This document shows, piece by piece, positions 12,366-23,792 of a stretch of DNA of 64,000 bases (the stretch's first letter is position 1; each line of letters opens with the position of its first letter). The stretch is from positions 6,064,336 to 6,128,335 of the forward strand of contig OY821749.1 of assembly GCA_963682055.1 (NCBI GenBank). The letters are read 5' to 3'. The position numbers were made by a program, and so were the translations under genes. The notes beneath the pieces are model-generated. The model worked only from the letters and a program-made list of their open reading frames with translations. It was not told the DNA's origin and made no database searches. The stretch is from Primula veris. Its lineage: Eukaryota; Streptophyta; Magnoliopsida; Ericales; Primulaceae.

Positions 12366-12840
12366 CATTCATATATGAATTGAACACGTTAACGGATTTG
12401 AAATTGGTATATACCGGAAATTGACCAATTGGCAAGTGAGTAAAGAGATTTAGAGTCTAATTAAGGGTAGAGAAATTGTTAAACTTAAATCTCCACTTTT
12501 TGCAAACTTATACCCTCCGTACCAAGTGTTTACAATAATAATGCACGCCAATATTTCTACCAATAAAGGTTGTTTCCCAAACCTCTTTATTATATGTACG
12601 ACCTTTCAAAAAAATAATGTTAACCTAATTTAGCAATAGATCGTTCGTAACAAACAACCTCTAAATATTTGCCAATTAAACTGTTCGAGATAAGCAGAAA
12701 CAGAAAATAAAAGGAAAATGATGCAAAACAGTGTTCATATATAATTCAGAGATAGAAGTAATGCTAGGAAAAATATAAAATTTAATTTTCTTGGTCAAAA
12801 GTGAAGAGAAAATTCAGAATAAGAGATGCAGAAATGAGGT
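12366..12840. repeat. Direct repeat copy 1 (partner at about 17165-17670)
   Basis: The segment around TTGAAATTGGTATATACC, through CAAACCTCTTTA and AATTTAGCAATAGATC, recurs in the same order and orientation about 4.8 kb downstream. Identity by eye is about three quarters over 250 bp. Similarity fades but continues to an AAAGTGAAG...ATTCAGAATAAG block. Confidence 0.6.
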
Positions 12841-12891
12841 ATACGTGGACGAAAAAGAGGAAAAGTTCAATGTTGAAGCAAACAACTCTTT

Positions 12892-13015
12892 AAGTGATTG
12901 GCAGTCATGTGGTTGTTAACCGAGTATATCACGCTCACCGTCAGGGTTCAAACCCTGTCGCCCGCCTATGAAAGTTTTACCTCCAAATGAGGGATCCCAA
13001 AAAAAAAAAAAAAAA
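12892..13015 (+). mobile_element. tRNA-derived SINE
   Basis: A ~105-bp body is followed by an 18-20 bp A-tail. It contains a good RNA polymerase III B box (GGTTCAAACCC) in the right place, and a weak A box. It is flanked by a perfect 16-bp direct repeat AAGCAAACAACTCTTT (12876-12891 and 13016-13031), the long target duplication typical of LINE-driven retroposition. The cloverleaf is not intact, so this is not a functional tRNA gene. Confidence 0.85.
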
Positions 13016-13031
13016 AAGCAAACAACTCTTT

Positions 13032-13530
13032 GATGACCTACTTACTTAGAATCTTATTAGTATACTAGTGAAACCGGCGAGCCTCTTGTACACTATACCA
13101 TGTTCCGTATGAGAAGCCTAAGTAGTGATTTTCTGTGTGAACTTCATGAATGTACAGAATAACAACTTTGTTCTGAACATTTGTACAATGCAGGATGTGT
13201 GAGTCAGTTGTTATTACTTATTTCTTATATTTAATGCCGCTTGTAACATACGTGATTAACCTCGTTTACAAACTTTTGTAAATCAGTTCATTATGATCGG
13301 AGAATATTCAGACACCAGTAGAGATTAAGATATCACTACACCAAATATCATCGTTAGAGGTGGAAAGAAAAGCCTTACAAAGTGGAAAAACTGCATTTGT
13401 ACAATGTATATAAATAGGTTTACAGCTAAAACAGTCAAATTGAGACCTTTACTTATATCTTACTATCAACGAGAACTTCCCAACCTCATATTTATATCTA
13501 GAAGAGTGTATTATGCGGAATCTCTCAAAA
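13032..13530. other. Intergenic DNA, nothing recognised
   Basis: No coding exon or element end seen between the SINE and the HECT fragment. Confidence 0.4.
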
Positions 13531-13532
13531 TC

Positions 13533-14275
13533 TTAACTGAATCCACACCCTTCATGGGCTTCATGTATAGCGAGCAGTAATCTTTCCTCTAGATGTTCTT
13601 TCGAAGGGTGCTCGGGTAGGTCCAGCTGCTTGAAACTGCATTATTTGGAATGCAGAAGAATCTCGTTAAGCTGATAAAAAATGAATTAATGAAACATAAC
13701 AAAATCTAAAAACTAAAAGGGAACCCACCCAAACCAAGGCCTCGTCCAGTTAAAAAAAAAAGTATAACCAGAATATTTATTTCACTTCAAAAGAAAAAAG
13801 ATCGAAAAGAATGAGAAACAAGCTCTTTTACTTATAGACAAAAGCCAACGAGTCTTTACGGTCACACTGCATACTGACCTATAAGTTTTTCTTCTGTATA
13901 GAAAACCCCCAATTTAGATTAAGATAAACTAAAACCCAGATGATCGAATTGATATAATCGATAATATACCAAAGTATGAGTAGAAGGCAAGTGATCAATG
14001 CTATTGTAGGCGTTGTGGATCTGAAACTTCAATGACCCTGAAATTCCTTGTAAGGCACTGAATCCCTGGTTGAAGTAGGGGTATATTACACATATTAAAC
14101 ATGAACCTGTAAGATGTCGAAACTTAACTTTGGCCTTTAAAAATAAATGAACAACCAGTTTGAGAAAAATTATGGTCAGGCCTTATCTTCTTTGCTTAGA
14201 CCTCCCAAAACCATTGAATAAGAGGGGATCCGGCACTATACTCAAGAGTATTCAGTATATTTGCCCTCATGTCCC
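13533..14275 (-). pseudogene. Decayed C-terminal exons of a UPL1/UPL2-type HECT ubiquitin ligase
   Basis: Three exon-like blocks on the minus strand keep the order of a plant UPL HECT C-lobe. Block 14275-14202 encodes SPLIQWFWE and ends at a GT donor. Block ~14112-13970 encodes GFSALQGISGSLKFQIHNAY and LPSTHT, followed by a GT donor. Block 13670-13533 encodes QLDLPEHPSKE then ERLLLAIHEA and the stop. HECT ligases pass ubiquitin through a catalytic Cys just before the QLDLPE motif. Here that region is out of phase with the previous block and carries an in-frame TAA, so no normal product is expected. The N-terminal thousands of residues of a UPL are absent nearby. Confidence 0.75.
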
Positions 14276-14279
14276 ACAG

Positions 14280-14990
14280 ATAAACATCATAAAGAACATA
14301 ATAAGCTCACGTTACAATTAGGAAATTCAGAATGATCTGATAACAAAAGAACAGTGTTTCATGGTTTATGATTGGGAAAAAGAAACGCATATGGACGTAC
14401 ACTATATATAAACTACGAAACAACATCACGTTGCAGAAACTAATACATAAAGAGATGTTGGTCCACAGGTTTGTGGTAAATTTTAGTATGCATTATGGTA
14501 AAACCTACGAATTACTAATAATGTTCTCATTAAATGTTGTTCGGACATAACCACAACATATGCTTGGTCCATCTAAAATATACTTCTTAGACATTCGTCG
14601 GTGGTTATGAACCAAGATCCAAGTTCTCACAATCTTAATTAGTAGTAGCCCAACTACTAATTACAATGCAATGTATAAGTTACAATCCCAGATTTTCTTT
14701 TGAAACTACATTACAATTAGAAGGCGCAAATTAACGTTTTCAGCAAGACGGAACTAAACTTTTAGAAAGCCCAAGAGAGTACTCTGTACCTTTTCTGTAA
14801 GCTGCTTGTATCAAAAAACATGCACTTTACTCATTTTCTATGAAAACTGGACCAAAGAAGTCTTTGGCGATTAAACGATTACCTTTTGGTGATGGTTCCA
14901 TTTCGTCTCCCCTTGGAAGCCTGGAAATTGAGGTATATATACCCGAATTAATTTAAGCAAGCCAAATCCTAAATCTAAATCAAAAAATAA
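14280..14990. other. Non-coding DNA upstream of the HECT fragment
   Basis: No further HECT exons could be recognised on the minus strand. A short splice-flanked block near 14880-14935 is open but not identifiable. Confidence 0.35.
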
Positions 14991-14992
14991 TC

Positions 14993-15224
14993 CTCCCGTC
15001 TCAAATTGTTAGGGTTATACGAAATTACGTGCAATTTTGACCGACAAATAACTCATATCTAAGTTGTTGAAATCAAATTTTTCAAAAATTAATCACATAG
15101 TTTAAATGTTAAACTATATGAACAAATTTTAAAAATTTATATTTCAACAATTTAAGAACGAGATGTTTGTCGGTCAAAGTTGCACGTAAATAAATAGAGC
15201 CCCAATATTTTGGGACGGAGGGAG
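14993..15224. mobile_element. Stowaway-like MITE, copy 1
   Basis: About 232 bp with imperfect terminal inverted repeats: CTCCCGTCTCAAATTGTTAGGG at the left, and the reverse complement of CCCCAATATTTTGGGACGGA plus GGGAG at the right. This is the CTCCCTCCGTCCCA-type terminus of plant Stowaway/mariner MITEs, with TA next to the right end. The interior is AT-rich and partly palindromic. A second copy lies in eIF3c intron 2. Confidence 0.75.
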
Positions 15225-15229
15225 TATTA

Positions 15230-17160
15230 CTCTGCAAAAAAAGAATCAGATGAAAAGGCGGTACGTAAATTATAAATTATTCTACCCAACTAATCAGTCT
15301 AAAACATGCGCACATGCGTACATAGACAGCTAAAATTAGCACAAAAAATTACCCAGTTAGCATGGAATCAAGTAATTTAAATAAATCTCCGACTCTTAAC
15401 ACATGCCAAGTAATAGCAAATCAAGCTCTGAATACACTTACAGAAACAACTTCCTTCTAAAAAAAAGAATAATACCGCTCATCTTTTCTTAGACTTGCAG
15501 CAGCCCAGGAAGCATAACTGCATACTAAACAAAGGGAATTTAAATACATTACTTAGAAGAACATATCACATTAATAAAGGAAATTTAAATACATTATAAG
15601 GGAATGGCAAGTAAAAAGCTGAAGGTGGGCCGATAAAAATTGGCCTCATAACCACAAAATTAGAAGTTTCACTCATTCTGATGTTATTTTTACTCAATTC
15701 AATGTGGCAAACCCAAGTCAGAAAACATGATACAAGGTAACAAGTACATTTTTATTTCTCTTCACTCCATGTCATTTATAGTATCCCCTAGTTCCTAATA
15801 ACCAAACTTAATGCAATTAAATAATGTTCCTGATTCTGGTAACGTCATCATCGTTTGGAAAAAACTAACAATGACTCCCTTTTCTCTTTCCATACTACCA
15901 TCAAATAGAATGAAAGTAGCCCAAAGATACCATGATAGCAGGCCAGCCGGCTACACAGTTGGGACATAAAATCTACTATTCCCTCATATTTATATTTACA
16001 CGTAGAATGTAAATTGATTTGGAAACTTTTGAAAGCCAAGCAACATTTAATACTATTCCCAACCAGAAATAGTTGTAAAACAAAATTTAAAAACAAACAA
16101 GAGCATGTGAAAGCACATGTATTCAGAAAAACTAAGTTAAAGGGAACTCACAAAGAACATAGTTATGCTAGTGTCGTGGAATTAATTGGTGCGCTCTTAG
16201 GATTGCAGGTTCTTAAATAAAGCCTAGATAAGGTTGTGCGTCACATAAAATTGGCAGCGTACTAACTAAGTAATCACAGCACTACCCAATAATATAGTTA
16301 AGTGAAAGATCACACCTGTTTGGTTTTTTCTTTGCAGTAAAACATACAATCTTCTTTTCTTTCTTGTGGCATTTGACCATACCTAGTTCTTTGAGTTGTT
16401 TGCGTCTGCGACCTCTGGTCGTCAGTGTCTGCTATATATATTGTACTATCACTCAGTTTTATGCAGTGCTGATGGATGTATCTGTATATATATGTTGTTG
16501 CCTTTGTCTGCAATTTATCGAGAATGAAAAAAACAAATCAATTCTTCTCATTTCTTTAACTGTATAATTACCACTGGCTACAATATTAAATGTTACGAGA
16601 ACAAATGATATCTCGAATGTTTTCATATATCCGGCCCCAAATTCTTGGGATAAAGGCTTAGTTTGATAATGTTAATGATGATGATGGCTATAAATGAAAA
16701 GAAGAGAATTTGTGTTGTAGCTAGAAAATCTTAATTTCAACTATGATAGCAATACTATTAATCCATCCTAAGCAAACCGATTCATATCGAATTAAATGAA
16801 CAATGATGATCACCGCGGGAATAATTTTGTCTCATTTAACTAAATAACTGATGCGCTTCCATTTGTATTTCAAATTTCCTATAAGTCATGTAACTCAGAA
16901 AATGGAAGTTTAGCCTACACAGCTAGGTACAAGTTGCTGGTCATTGCTTTTAATACTACATCAAATCCATCCCCAAGAAGTATATAGACAAAGAAACACA
17001 TAGCAGAGTACAACACATATGCAAATGTACTGCTTCATAAGCTTTGCTTATTTGTTAATAGCTATTAAGTTGGCGATTTTTTCATGCGGGAAATATAGAG
17101 TTTAATGGAAAAGCAAATCAATTGTGCATCTAAGGAATTTTTGTTTTTCATATTGATTGT
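15230..17160. other. AT-rich intergenic DNA, no gene identified
   Basis: Scattered short open stretches flanked by splice-like signals occur on the minus strand, for example 15485-15525, and 16320-16430 which encodes a basic segment RRRKQLKELG. None joins into a recognisable gene. They could be remains of an old gene related to the HECT fragment, or chance. Confidence 0.35.
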
Positions 17161-17164
17161 AGAG

Positions 17165-17670
17165 ATTGAATACGTTAACTGAGTTGAAATTGGTATATAC
17201 CATAAATTTAGGGTCCAAGGAAAAGAGAAACTTGTTCAACTTAAGCTCCCTTTTTTTTTATTTTTACAAACTTATACATTCCATGCTAAGCGTTTAAAGT
17301 AGCATTGCAGGCTAATTTTCCGACCTAAACTATTTTCTCCAAACCTCTTTACAAACAGTTTATATGCACAACCTTTAAAAAGAATGTTAGCCGAATTTAG
17401 CAATAGATCATGAAAAAAAGTGTCCAATAACTTTAAAATCTAAACTTTGAATTCTCACAATTTTTAGGGCCTATTTGAAATATGTCATTACAAGCGAGAT
17501 CACATGGAAAGCGGCTTTCGGGAGTTGCATCAACAAATATATGGTGAGTGAGTGTTCAAAACAAAAAGAAAAACAAAAAACAAAGTCATATAAAATTGAG
17601 AGCAATAGGGGTAAATATATGGTGAGAAAGATTAGAGGTGAAAAGTGAAGGAATTCAGAATAAGGAACTT
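17165..17670. repeat. Direct repeat copy 2 (partner at about 12366-12840)
   Basis: Same orientation as the first copy; shares TTGAAATTGGTATATACC, CCAAACCTCTTTA and TTTAGCAATAGATC. With the partner it brackets the HECT pseudogene region. No TG...CA ends or target duplications were found, so an LTR interpretation is not supported. Confidence 0.55.
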
Positions 17671-17679
17671 GAGATCAAA

Positions 17680-18540
17680 ACCTCACAGAAAGAGAAGGGG
17701 GTGGTTGGAGTGATGAAGCATAAAGATGGGTTTTTTTACTTTTTACCAAAAGAGAGAGAGAGGAGGTTTGGTTTGAATGAGAAGCAGATGGCTTGGCTGT
17801 CATTATTGGCAGTGCCGTGTGTCAAAGTTGAATTACAAAAATAAGCACACATAAGCAAGCTGCTTCTCTACTGTGAGAGAGAGAGATACGGCTGTAAAGG
17901 AAGACCAACTGTACTCGGAATCCTTGTGTTCGTTTTCGGCTCGCCGTTGATGTTGAATAGGCTGTTGTTCTTTTGGTGTAAAATATAAAATTACAAAATA
18001 AAAATAGGTGATGTAACAAAAATTAATATCACTAATCAATTAAAAAATTTATTTATGCTATAATAATATAAATGATATGTTTGTATTATTTTGAACTTAT
18101 TATAGTAATTTATATCATCATACTTAAATACAGCCACTGATTTTATCGTTAACTGTTTAACTCGTTAAAATAATCATACGTATGTAAAAAAGAATTTATA
18201 CAATATATAAACTTAAAGTTATATGTGAACTAGTTTATTTTTGTTAACAATATAGTAATATATGATAAAATTAAAATATATATTTTAAAAATATATATAT
18301 ATATATATATATATTTAAATTATTGAATGTTTTGGAAGAAATTAAATGTTCACGAACAACTCGTGCTCGGTTTATCAAATGTTCGGTTCATGTTCGTCAA
18401 ATGTTCATCCGTATTTAAATAAATATGAACTGAACATGAACAAATGTTTTACTTCATGAACCGAATATGAACAGTGTATTGTTCGGTTTGTTTTGTTTCA
18501 TTTATATCTCTGTTTAGAGGCTTAATTTTACTCATGGAGA
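17680..18540. other. AT-rich DNA with a CT-rich leader-like patch and a foldback of TGTTCG motifs
   Basis: A minus-strand CT-rich patch near 17750-17885 resembles a plant 5' leader, but no coding exon follows it. At 18355-18500 the motifs GTTCATGTTCG and CATGAACAAATG form an imperfect inverted repeat. A (TA)n run lies near 18292-18315. Confidence 0.4.
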
Positions 18541-18548
18541 TATCATAT

Positions 18549-18855
18549 CATATCATACTATTAATATAAGCAAACCCAAGAAAAATTGAGAATGCCCAAT
18601 TTTGTCAATTTTTTTTCAAAAATACTCTCACTCTCTATTTTAATAATTATCAATATACATAATCTAATTAATTAACTATTTTTTCTCAATATATTTTACT
18701 AATTACGGATGTATTCTAAATTAATTAACAATTCGTTTTAACCTCCGTAACTATAATAAATTATACCAAATCTGAATTTATGTTAAAAATAAAATATATT
18801 ACGAGATTTATGTTATTACACGTCTCACACGCAACGCGTGGATAACTTTTACTAG
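18549..18855 (+). mobile_element. Small non-autonomous Helitron-like element
   Basis: The 3' end has the expected architecture: a small hairpin (CACGC-AAC-GCGTG), about 10 AT-rich bases, then CTAG followed by T at 18852-18856. The 5' end is placed at a TC start (TCATATCATACTATTA) about 305 bp upstream. That start resembles the inferred 5' end of the intron copy at 20495-20986, so the pair supports one family. The exact 5' base is uncertain because TATCA repeats locally. Confidence 0.5.
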
Positions 18856-18924
18856 TATAGATAGATATAAAGATTAGATATCAATTAGATGATGCCATAA
18901 TTGACCTTGGTACAACTATGTTTT

Positions 18925-18925
18925 A

Positions 18926-18965
<40 letters not shown>
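18925..18965. repeat. (TA)n microsatellite
   Basis: Uninterrupted TA dinucleotide run of about 40 bp. Confidence 0.9.
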
Positions 18966-18968
<3 letters not shown>

Positions 18969-20347
18969 CCTTTTTCCTTAGTAAAAGAATAAAGGGAGCA
19001 ATACAAATGAACAAAATATATTAGCAAAACAAAAACCTAAAAGTTTCTTTTCAAAATATACAAACATACAATTACACATATAAAAAATAAAACCGGCACT
19101 GTACCGGATACTGGTACGGGGTACTGATACCGTACCAATATCCAGTACGGCTACTAAAAAAAAGGATATAAATTAAAAAAAAAAAAAACCAAAATAAAAA
19201 AAAAAATGAAAAAACAATTGTGGTCGAACTTAAAACAACTGTGGTGTTTTGACTTTTATCTAAAAAATAGAGGGTGTAATTAAAGATTACTCTAAACTTA
19301 AAGCACCTTTTTTATTTTATTATTCTTAATCTTTTCCATCTTATATAAAGTTTTCCAACTATAATAAGTTAGGGTTAGTATAGGTAATCTCAATTGAAAT
19401 TTCATACCGAGCGTATAACGAATAACTATACTACTCTCTCTCTCTATCTCTTCACGTATATTAGACCTAGGTAAACAAAACCTTAAGATTAAGAGTGATT
19501 TTTTCTAGCATTGAGTACTTTTTTCATTGAAATTATTTTTGTAATCAACGTTTTCTGTTTATGTCGTTGATGTTATCTCTTTGTTTTTCCGTTGTATTAT
19601 TATTTTTCTTGTTAAGATTAAGAGTGCTTTTTTCTAGCATTGAGTTGGCTAAATATTTTTGTTTACTTTGTGAATTGCTGTTGTAACCTTTGTTGAGATT
19701 TTGTAGCGTTCAATTCAATAGTTGGTTTTTTTTTGCTTAATTTTAAGTTTGGTTCTTAGAGTGTGTATTCATGGATTATTATTAGAAACAAATTGATATA
19801 TATTATATATTTGAATTTTGGGTTATTTTATTTACACTTTTACTTGAATTATAAGATGTACGTTTATCTTAAAATTCACTCTATGAGAGAATCCTAAGTG
19901 AGTTGAAAATTTTGTAACTCCAATTACATCTACCATAGCTTTTTTGTAAAAGCCACGTGTGAGGCGTTTTCACACTACATTAATACAATATCTAGAATGT
20001 TTTAAGAAAAAAATAGCGAGTTTAAAATGTATTTATTACCAACTTGCATTCTTTTATTAATTGGTTTTCATGTGATGTGGTAAAACTAATGTTGTTATTA
20101 GATTAAAATTTCTATTTTACTCTGATTTTATCGTAAGAATTTTCACGTGCACGTGTTGCTTGATAGTCTTGATCATAGTTGCATGTGGAAATACGGGAAA
20201 CAGAAACATGATAAGTAACAAAAACTGTTGTTTTCCCTAAAGATTCCTTTTATGTAAGAAATCGCAAGTTCATCTCTGATCATTTTTTCAATGTCTTCTA
20301 CAGGTTATTGCGGATTTCTTTGTTTAGATTGAGAATTTCTATTGAAG
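18966..20347 (+). promoter_or_regulatory. Upstream and leader region of eIF3c
   Basis: A CT-rich patch (about 19432-19452) resembles a plant leader. A possible donor (CCTAG then GTAAAC, near 19470) and acceptor (TTCTACAG near 20303) would define a leader intron ending 44 bp before the start codon. A cluster of GGTAC/GTACC motifs in inverted arrangement sits at 19095-19155. The transcription start is not established. Confidence 0.4.
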
Positions 20348-20456
20348 ATGGTGTCTAAGTTTTGGGATCAGGTATTTTTCATATTCATTACTAGTTAGCT
20401 TACGTTTGAATTACATTTGTTGATAAACCATCTACTCCGTACTAGAAACTGAATGG

Positions 20457-20460
20457 TATA

Positions 20461-20494
<34 letters not shown>
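20457..20494. repeat. (TA)n microsatellite
   Basis: TA run with one interrupting C, immediately beside a Helitron-like CTAG end. Confidence 0.9.
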
Positions 20495-20986
20495 CTAGCG
20501 AAATGCCCACGCTACACGTGCTGTAATGCGTGAATTTGTGTAACGCTATAAAAATATGTAAAATAAGAAATAAAATAAAATAACCCCATTGTATTAATTT
20601 GAAGAATAAATCAAATTAATAAGCATATACCAAGATTTGTGGGAAACAAAATCCAAAAAAGGAAAAGGAACAAGCTGAAACTCACCATTTATAAAAATAA
20701 TTTGATAACATTAGTGTACTTTCTCGACAAAGAGAGAGATAGGGGGAAGTAACCACCTGATTCAGTTTTGGATTTTACGAAATAAATGAATGTATAAGGT
20801 GGTTTTACAAAATGAAAGTGCAGTGTTTTTTTTGTAATTTCTTTGTTTGGCAGTTTTTTTTTTTAAATTTGAATTTAAGTATAACCGCATATGTGTGGGT
20901 AATTTTTCAAACTATCAAGGTTTTTTTGTAAATAATTGTTTGAATTCTTCATAAGTCTTATTCACATAAATAATAATATGATATGA
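20495..20986 (-). mobile_element. Helitron-like element in eIF3c intron 1
   Basis: On the minus strand a short hairpin-prone segment (GCACGTGTAGCGTGGGC) is followed by ATTTCG and CTAG at 20498-20495, next to T. The opposite end reads TCATATCATATTATTA on the minus strand, like the element at 18549. Size about 490 bp. The hairpin is imperfect. Confidence 0.45.
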
Positions 20987-20988
20987 TA

Positions 20989-21050
20989 CTAGCGGACGGG
21001 CCACGCGATGCGTGGTTAACGCATGGTTCGGTCTAACGTTATAAATTAAA
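20989..21050 (-). mobile_element. Helitron-like 3' terminus, second in tandem
   Basis: CTAG at 20992-20989 on the minus strand is preceded by a perfect 6-bp stem hairpin (CCACGC-ATC-GCGTGG). It lies almost directly against the previous element. Its 5' end was not found, so only the terminus is annotated. Confidence 0.45.
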
Positions 21051-21658
21051 TCAAATAATATTGCTATAAAAATTGAAATCCGTGTATAGAAATAAAAAAT
21101 AATCCATACCTTAGAAGACTATCTAGCCAACAACAAATTAATGCACATGTGAGCAAAGAAAGAGACTAAATCTAGATGAATTGAATAAATGGAGAAAGTG
21201 AGTGAGAGAAACGAAAGTTACGCGCAGGGACTGGGCAGATAGGTTTGTTAGTGGGTGTTTGATGGTTAAGTAAATAGCAGTTTTCGTTTTGTATTTCAAC
21301 CATGTTTTTCCTTCTTTCTGTTTTGCAAATATTGTTTTTGGGAGAGTTGTTTTGTAAATAATTGTTGAACTGTATTCGCAATAAAGCTTCTGTTAATTAT
21401 TGCATCTTGCTTTTATCTTATGTGTTATACATGCACCTTTCTTTTCTCTATTGAACTTTTTTTATAATCAGAAACTCTCGTTTGGAGATAAATCTGCTTT
21501 GAGTACCAACCATTTGTACCTCAACTTGTTAGTAAATACATGACTACTTTTTGATAAAAAAAATATATTTTAAGGTATCCATTGACATCATCTCTGTTTG
21601 CAATTGACTAGTGTGTGATGAAGAATTTATTAATATTATTATTATTTATGTATGTTAG

Positions 21659-23266
21659 GGTGGTGATAGTGATTCTGACGGGGATGAGATAACATCTCGA
21701 GAGGACGAAATTGTCGACACAGATAAAACTTTTGAAGATCAAAAAAATAAATACCTTCCAGGAAACAGTGATAGTGACGACTCACTCGATGAAAAACGCG
21801 TTGTACGTTCGGCAAAAGACAAGCGTTTTAAAGAGATGTCTTCTACTATTGATCAAATGAAAAACGCCGTAAAAATCAATGATTGGGTTAGTTTGGTAGA
21901 TAGCTTTGACAAGCTTAATAAACAGCTCGAGAAGGTCATTCGTATTTCGGAGTCTGAAAAAACCCCTACCTTCTATATCAAAGCTCTTGTTTTACTTGAG
22001 GATAATTTGAACGAGGCTTTGGTCAACAAGGAAGCGAAGAAAAAGATGAGTACTAGTAATGCTAAGGCCTTGAACTCGATGAAACAGAAGCTGAAAAAGA
22101 ATAATAAGCAATACGAGGATGTGATTAGTAAGTTTAGGAAGAATCCCGAGAGTGAAGATGACAAGGGAGATAATGAGGAAGTTGATGAATTTGACTCGGA
22201 TTTTGAGGATAAATCAGCAACGATTTCTGAAGATTCTGGAGAGAATGATGAAGATAAAAAAAAAGATGGTTACGATGAGACTGGTGTGGGGTGGAAGGAT
22301 GTAGGGAGTAAGAAAGAGAAAGTCTTGGACAAGCAGTTCATGAAGGACCCAAGTGAGATTTCATGGGATATTGTTAATAAAAAGTTTAAAGAAATTGTTG
22401 CCGCGCGTGGGAAGAAGGGAACTGGTAGAGTTGAGCTTGTTGAACAGTTTACTTTTCTTACTAGGGTTGCTAAAACCCCGGCACAGAAACTAGAGATACT
22501 TTTTAGTGTTGTTTCTGCCCAATTTGATGTGAACACAAGTCTTAACGGACACATGCCCATACCCGTCTGGAAAAAATGTGTGCAAAACATGTTTGCTATC
22601 CTAGATATTCTATATCAGCACCCTAACATTGTGATCGATGATTCTGTCGAGCAAGAAGATCATGAGAGTGAAACCAGAAAGGGAAATGACTTTAAGGGTA
22701 CTATTCGTGTTTGGGGAAACTTTGTAGCTTTTATAGAGAAAATCGATGTGGAGTTTTTCAAGAGTTTACAGTGTATCGATCCTCGTACCCACGAATATAT
22801 TGAGAGGTTAGGAGACGAGCCTAAGTTCTTGGCTCTTGCTCAAAATGTTCTACAATATCTTGAGAGCTTTGGTAGTCTAAAATCTGCTTCGAAAGTTGCA
22901 CTAAAAATTGTCGAACTTATTTATTACAAACAAGAAAACATTTATGATGCTATGAAAAATCTATCTGAGCAGAGTGGAGATGCAGACACTGACGTGTCGG
23001 GAGAAACCAAGGGGTGGCTTCCTGCTTTCGTGGCTAGTCCTGAATCCGTTCCTCGAAAACCCATGTTTGCAGAGATTAGCAGGGTGTTAATGGATAGTCT
23101 TGTTTCTCTTATTTACAAGTTTGGAGATGAGAGAACTAAGGCTAGGGCAATGCTATGTGATATATATCATCATGCTATACACGACGAGTTTTCGACCTCA
23201 CGTGACCTCTTGCTGATGAGTCATTTGCAGGATAATATTCAGCATATGGACATTTCTACTCAGATA
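21659..23266 (+). CDS. eIF3c exon 2, part upstream of the insertion
   Basis: Encodes 536 codons in phase 0 with exon 1: acidic N-terminus ([11 protein letters not shown]), the conserved Lys-rich region and most of the eIF3c N-terminal domain. It ends at ACT-CAG-ATA, where the last five bases (AGATA) are the first target-site copy. The frame then runs into the LTR and meets TAG. Confidence 0.93.
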
Positions 23267-23613
23267 TGTTAGGGTCGATACAGGCGAACACAAAGAAAGA
23301 CAGAAAATTTAAACCGAGCACACACTCTTTGATAACGGAGTTCACCCAAATTGGCTACGTCTCCGGGCCGCTACACGTGGCACTTAATATTATTAAGAGG
23401 ATTACAATCGTAATCTAGCCTAGTTACAAGCTATGGTTCTCTCGCAAATAGAACTCTTCTCTTTATAATATAGAGGTGTTGTGTAAAGGTGTAATTAAAA
23501 TACAAGATATTGGGGCATATAAATAGAACCCAACATGGGTCATATTACAATTCCAGGCGATGTGGGATAATAAGAAGACATGGCCAAAACTCATTTGGCT
23601 CCACAACTCAACA
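23267..23613 (-). repeat. Copia 3' LTR
   Basis: 347 bp, TG...CA, almost identical to the copy at 27761. On the minus strand it carries a TCCCACATCG motif and a TATA-like TCTATTTATATG about 60 bp further on. Confidence 0.95.
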
Positions 23614-23792
23614 ATCTCCCACTTGGAGTCAAATGTCGAGTGCTTCAAAAAAGAATTCCAGTTATCCCCGACCACCGAACTCACTGTGCTCCACCGAGCA
23701 GAATGCTCCCATCGGTATCCTTGTATAGTAATTGATACTCTGCCGTCATCGGCGAGTTACTCATTCTTCCAGTGTAGCGACGACCCTGAGCC

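Noticed and set aside
12892..12960. Possible tRNA gene (GGTTCAAACCC B box)
   Set aside because: No cloverleaf, A-tail and long target duplications show a SINE.
12366..17670. LTR pair around the HECT fragment
   Set aside because: The direct repeats lack TG/CA ends, primer site, polypurine tract and target duplications.
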